This document shows positions 63,375 through 64,000 of a stretch of DNA of 64,000 nt, one piece after another. Within the stretch, counting starts at the first letter, position 1. Each line of letters starts with the position of its first letter. The position numbers and the translations under genes were made by a program. The DNA is from Pirellula sp. (GTDB lineage: Bacteria; Planctomycetota; Planctomycetia; Pirellulales; Pirellulaceae), in contig JAJTFB010000002.1 of assembly GCA_021300015.1 (NCBI GenBank), positions 31,950 through 95,949 of the forward strand. Reading direction: 5' to 3'. Under the pieces are notes generated by a model. The model saw nothing but the letters and a program-made list of their open reading frames with translations. It made no database searches and had not been told where the DNA came from.

Positions 63375-63835
63375 AAAGCATAAATAATGATAATCCTGTT
63401 GCAAAGATTCTATTTGTTGAGGACGATAAATTTTGGGCCAGAGCTTATATCAGGGAGCTTCAAGATTCTGGGTTCGACGTGATTTATGCAAGAAGTGCTC
63501 GCGACGCAGTTGATTTGCTTAATAATAGCTTGGATTTTGACGCAGTTATACTAGATATAATGATGCCCACACCGGAAGAAGTTGCTGATACGGTAACAGA
63601 AGAAGGGATGTCCACTGGGTTGTGGGTATTGGAGCAGATTAAGCACTTGATAGCTCCGAATATGCTTTGCGTATGGATTCTCACGAATCGCGATCTTGCC
63701 GCCGTGACCGAGAAGATTAACGAAATTGCAAACCTTCAAAAGGATTTAGTCGATCTCTATCGAAAACGCGATGTTTTGAGTAATGTGTTGCCCGCATATC
63801 TTCTAGCAAAGATCAAACGCAATCGGCTCCAATAG
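63371..63835 (+). CDS. Stand-alone response regulator receiver protein
   Basis: This 154-residue protein is a receiver domain without an output domain. The acidic pair lies in FVEDDK (Asp18, Asp19), the phosphoacceptor is Asp62 in VILDIMMPTPEE, and the threonine switch residue lies in CVWILTNRD. An insertion of about ten residues follows the phosphorylation loop (TPEEVADTVTEEGMSTG), and a helical tail of about 35 residues ends the protein. The conserved lysine after strand 5 is not obvious. It is translationally coupled to the sensor kinase, so it is the probable phosphate acceptor; its target is unknown. A hairpin follows its stop immediately. Confidence 0.8.
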   Translation: MKSINNDNPVAKILFVEDDKFWARAYIRELQDSGFDVIYARSARDAVDLLNNSLDFDAVILDIMMPTPEEVADTVTEEGMSTGLWVLEQIKHLIAPNMLCVWILTNRDLAAVTEKINEIANLQKDLVDLYRKRDVLSNVLPAYLLAKIKRNRLQ

Positions 63836-63867
63836 CAAAAACCAGGGACCGCTCACCGGTTTTTGCT
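63834..63867. terminator. Hairpin directly after the receiver gene
   Basis: Arms AGCAAAAACC (63834-63843) and GGTTTTTGCT (63858-63867) enclose 14 bases that include AGGGACCGCTCACC. It overlaps the TAG stop. The A-run and T-run arms make it a possible two-way terminator; it also resembles the palindromic repeat family. Confidence 0.5.
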
Positions 63868-63972
63868 AAAGATGGCTACGGCGGGTGGGTCTCGTACCGG
63901 CTTGCGGTGCGATTGGTGGCGTCCAGACACAAGGCAGAAGGAACTCGAGATGCGACGCCGGTGACAAAACGC

Positions 63973-63985
63973 GGGGACTGTCCCG
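63973..63985. repeat. GGGGACNGTCCC palindrome near window end
   Basis: GGGGACTGTCCCG with the flanking AAAACGC is one more member of the palindrome family, with one mismatch. It may begin another composite repeat beyond the window. Confidence 0.7.
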
Positions 63986-64000
63986 GCGGTTTGGTTGATG

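Noticed and set aside
1..64000. tRNA, rRNA or classical riboswitch genes
   Set aside because: I read the intergenic spaces for cloverleaf or conserved riboswitch cores, including upstream of ribH and cysD, and found none; a covariance-model search would be needed to be certain.

Overview
The window looks like a chromosomal segment of a planctomycete, most likely of the Pirellulales. The lineage evidence is a DUF1501 protein next to a very large cytochrome/DUF1549/DUF1553 protein, a secreted sulfatase, an EF-G of the spirochaete/planctomycete/mitochondrial-like type, an LptE-like and a BamD-like lipoprotein of planctomycete style, and many GTG/TTG starts. No rRNA or tRNA gene was found. Genes lie on both strands in short operons.

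From 1 to about 50.6 kb the content is mostly housekeeping. In order it holds: the 3' part of a YjhG/YagF-type sugar-acid dehydratase coupled to a PabA/TrpG amidotransferase; a fused ABC-2 permease; a DUF2203, MazG-like and QueD/PTPS-like run; sulfate activation (cysD, cysNC); an EF-G with its own terminator; DedA; a beta-CASP metallo-beta-lactamase protein; a compact UvrA; and recO. Next comes an envelope cluster (BamD-like lipoprotein, LptE-like lipoprotein, signal peptidase II), so the enzyme that matures lipoproteins sits beside two of its probable substrates. Then follow PolX with a GT4 glycosyltransferase; a cupin, a membrane protein and a sulfatase; two adjacent zinc-ribbon/membrane paralogues; YgfZ, YchF and LysS; RarA; several exported or redox proteins (aldo/keto reductase, two TlpA-like thioredoxins); PdxA, NrdR, a rhomboid protease and RibH; and the DUF1501/PSCyt pair.

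From about 50.7 kb to the end the window changes character. Intergenic spaces become long and filled with a composite repeat that carries GGGGACNGTCCCC palindromes. Codon use becomes more A/T-rich in several genes. The accessory genes are a PIN-domain protein with an Xre-ImmA/IrrE partner (toxin-antitoxin-like), a SIR2-like plus HerA ATPase operon (Sir2-HerA type anti-phage defence) led by an unrecognised 74-residue ORF, an IS66-type accessory-gene remnant, a membrane-anchored class 3 lipase, and a GAF sensor kinase with a stand-alone receiver. Two isolated copies of a 36-37 nt CRISPR-repeat-like sequence lie just upstream of the defence operon. The Sir2-HerA operon with its extra small ORF, and the repeat-rich island around it, are the most interesting parts of the window.
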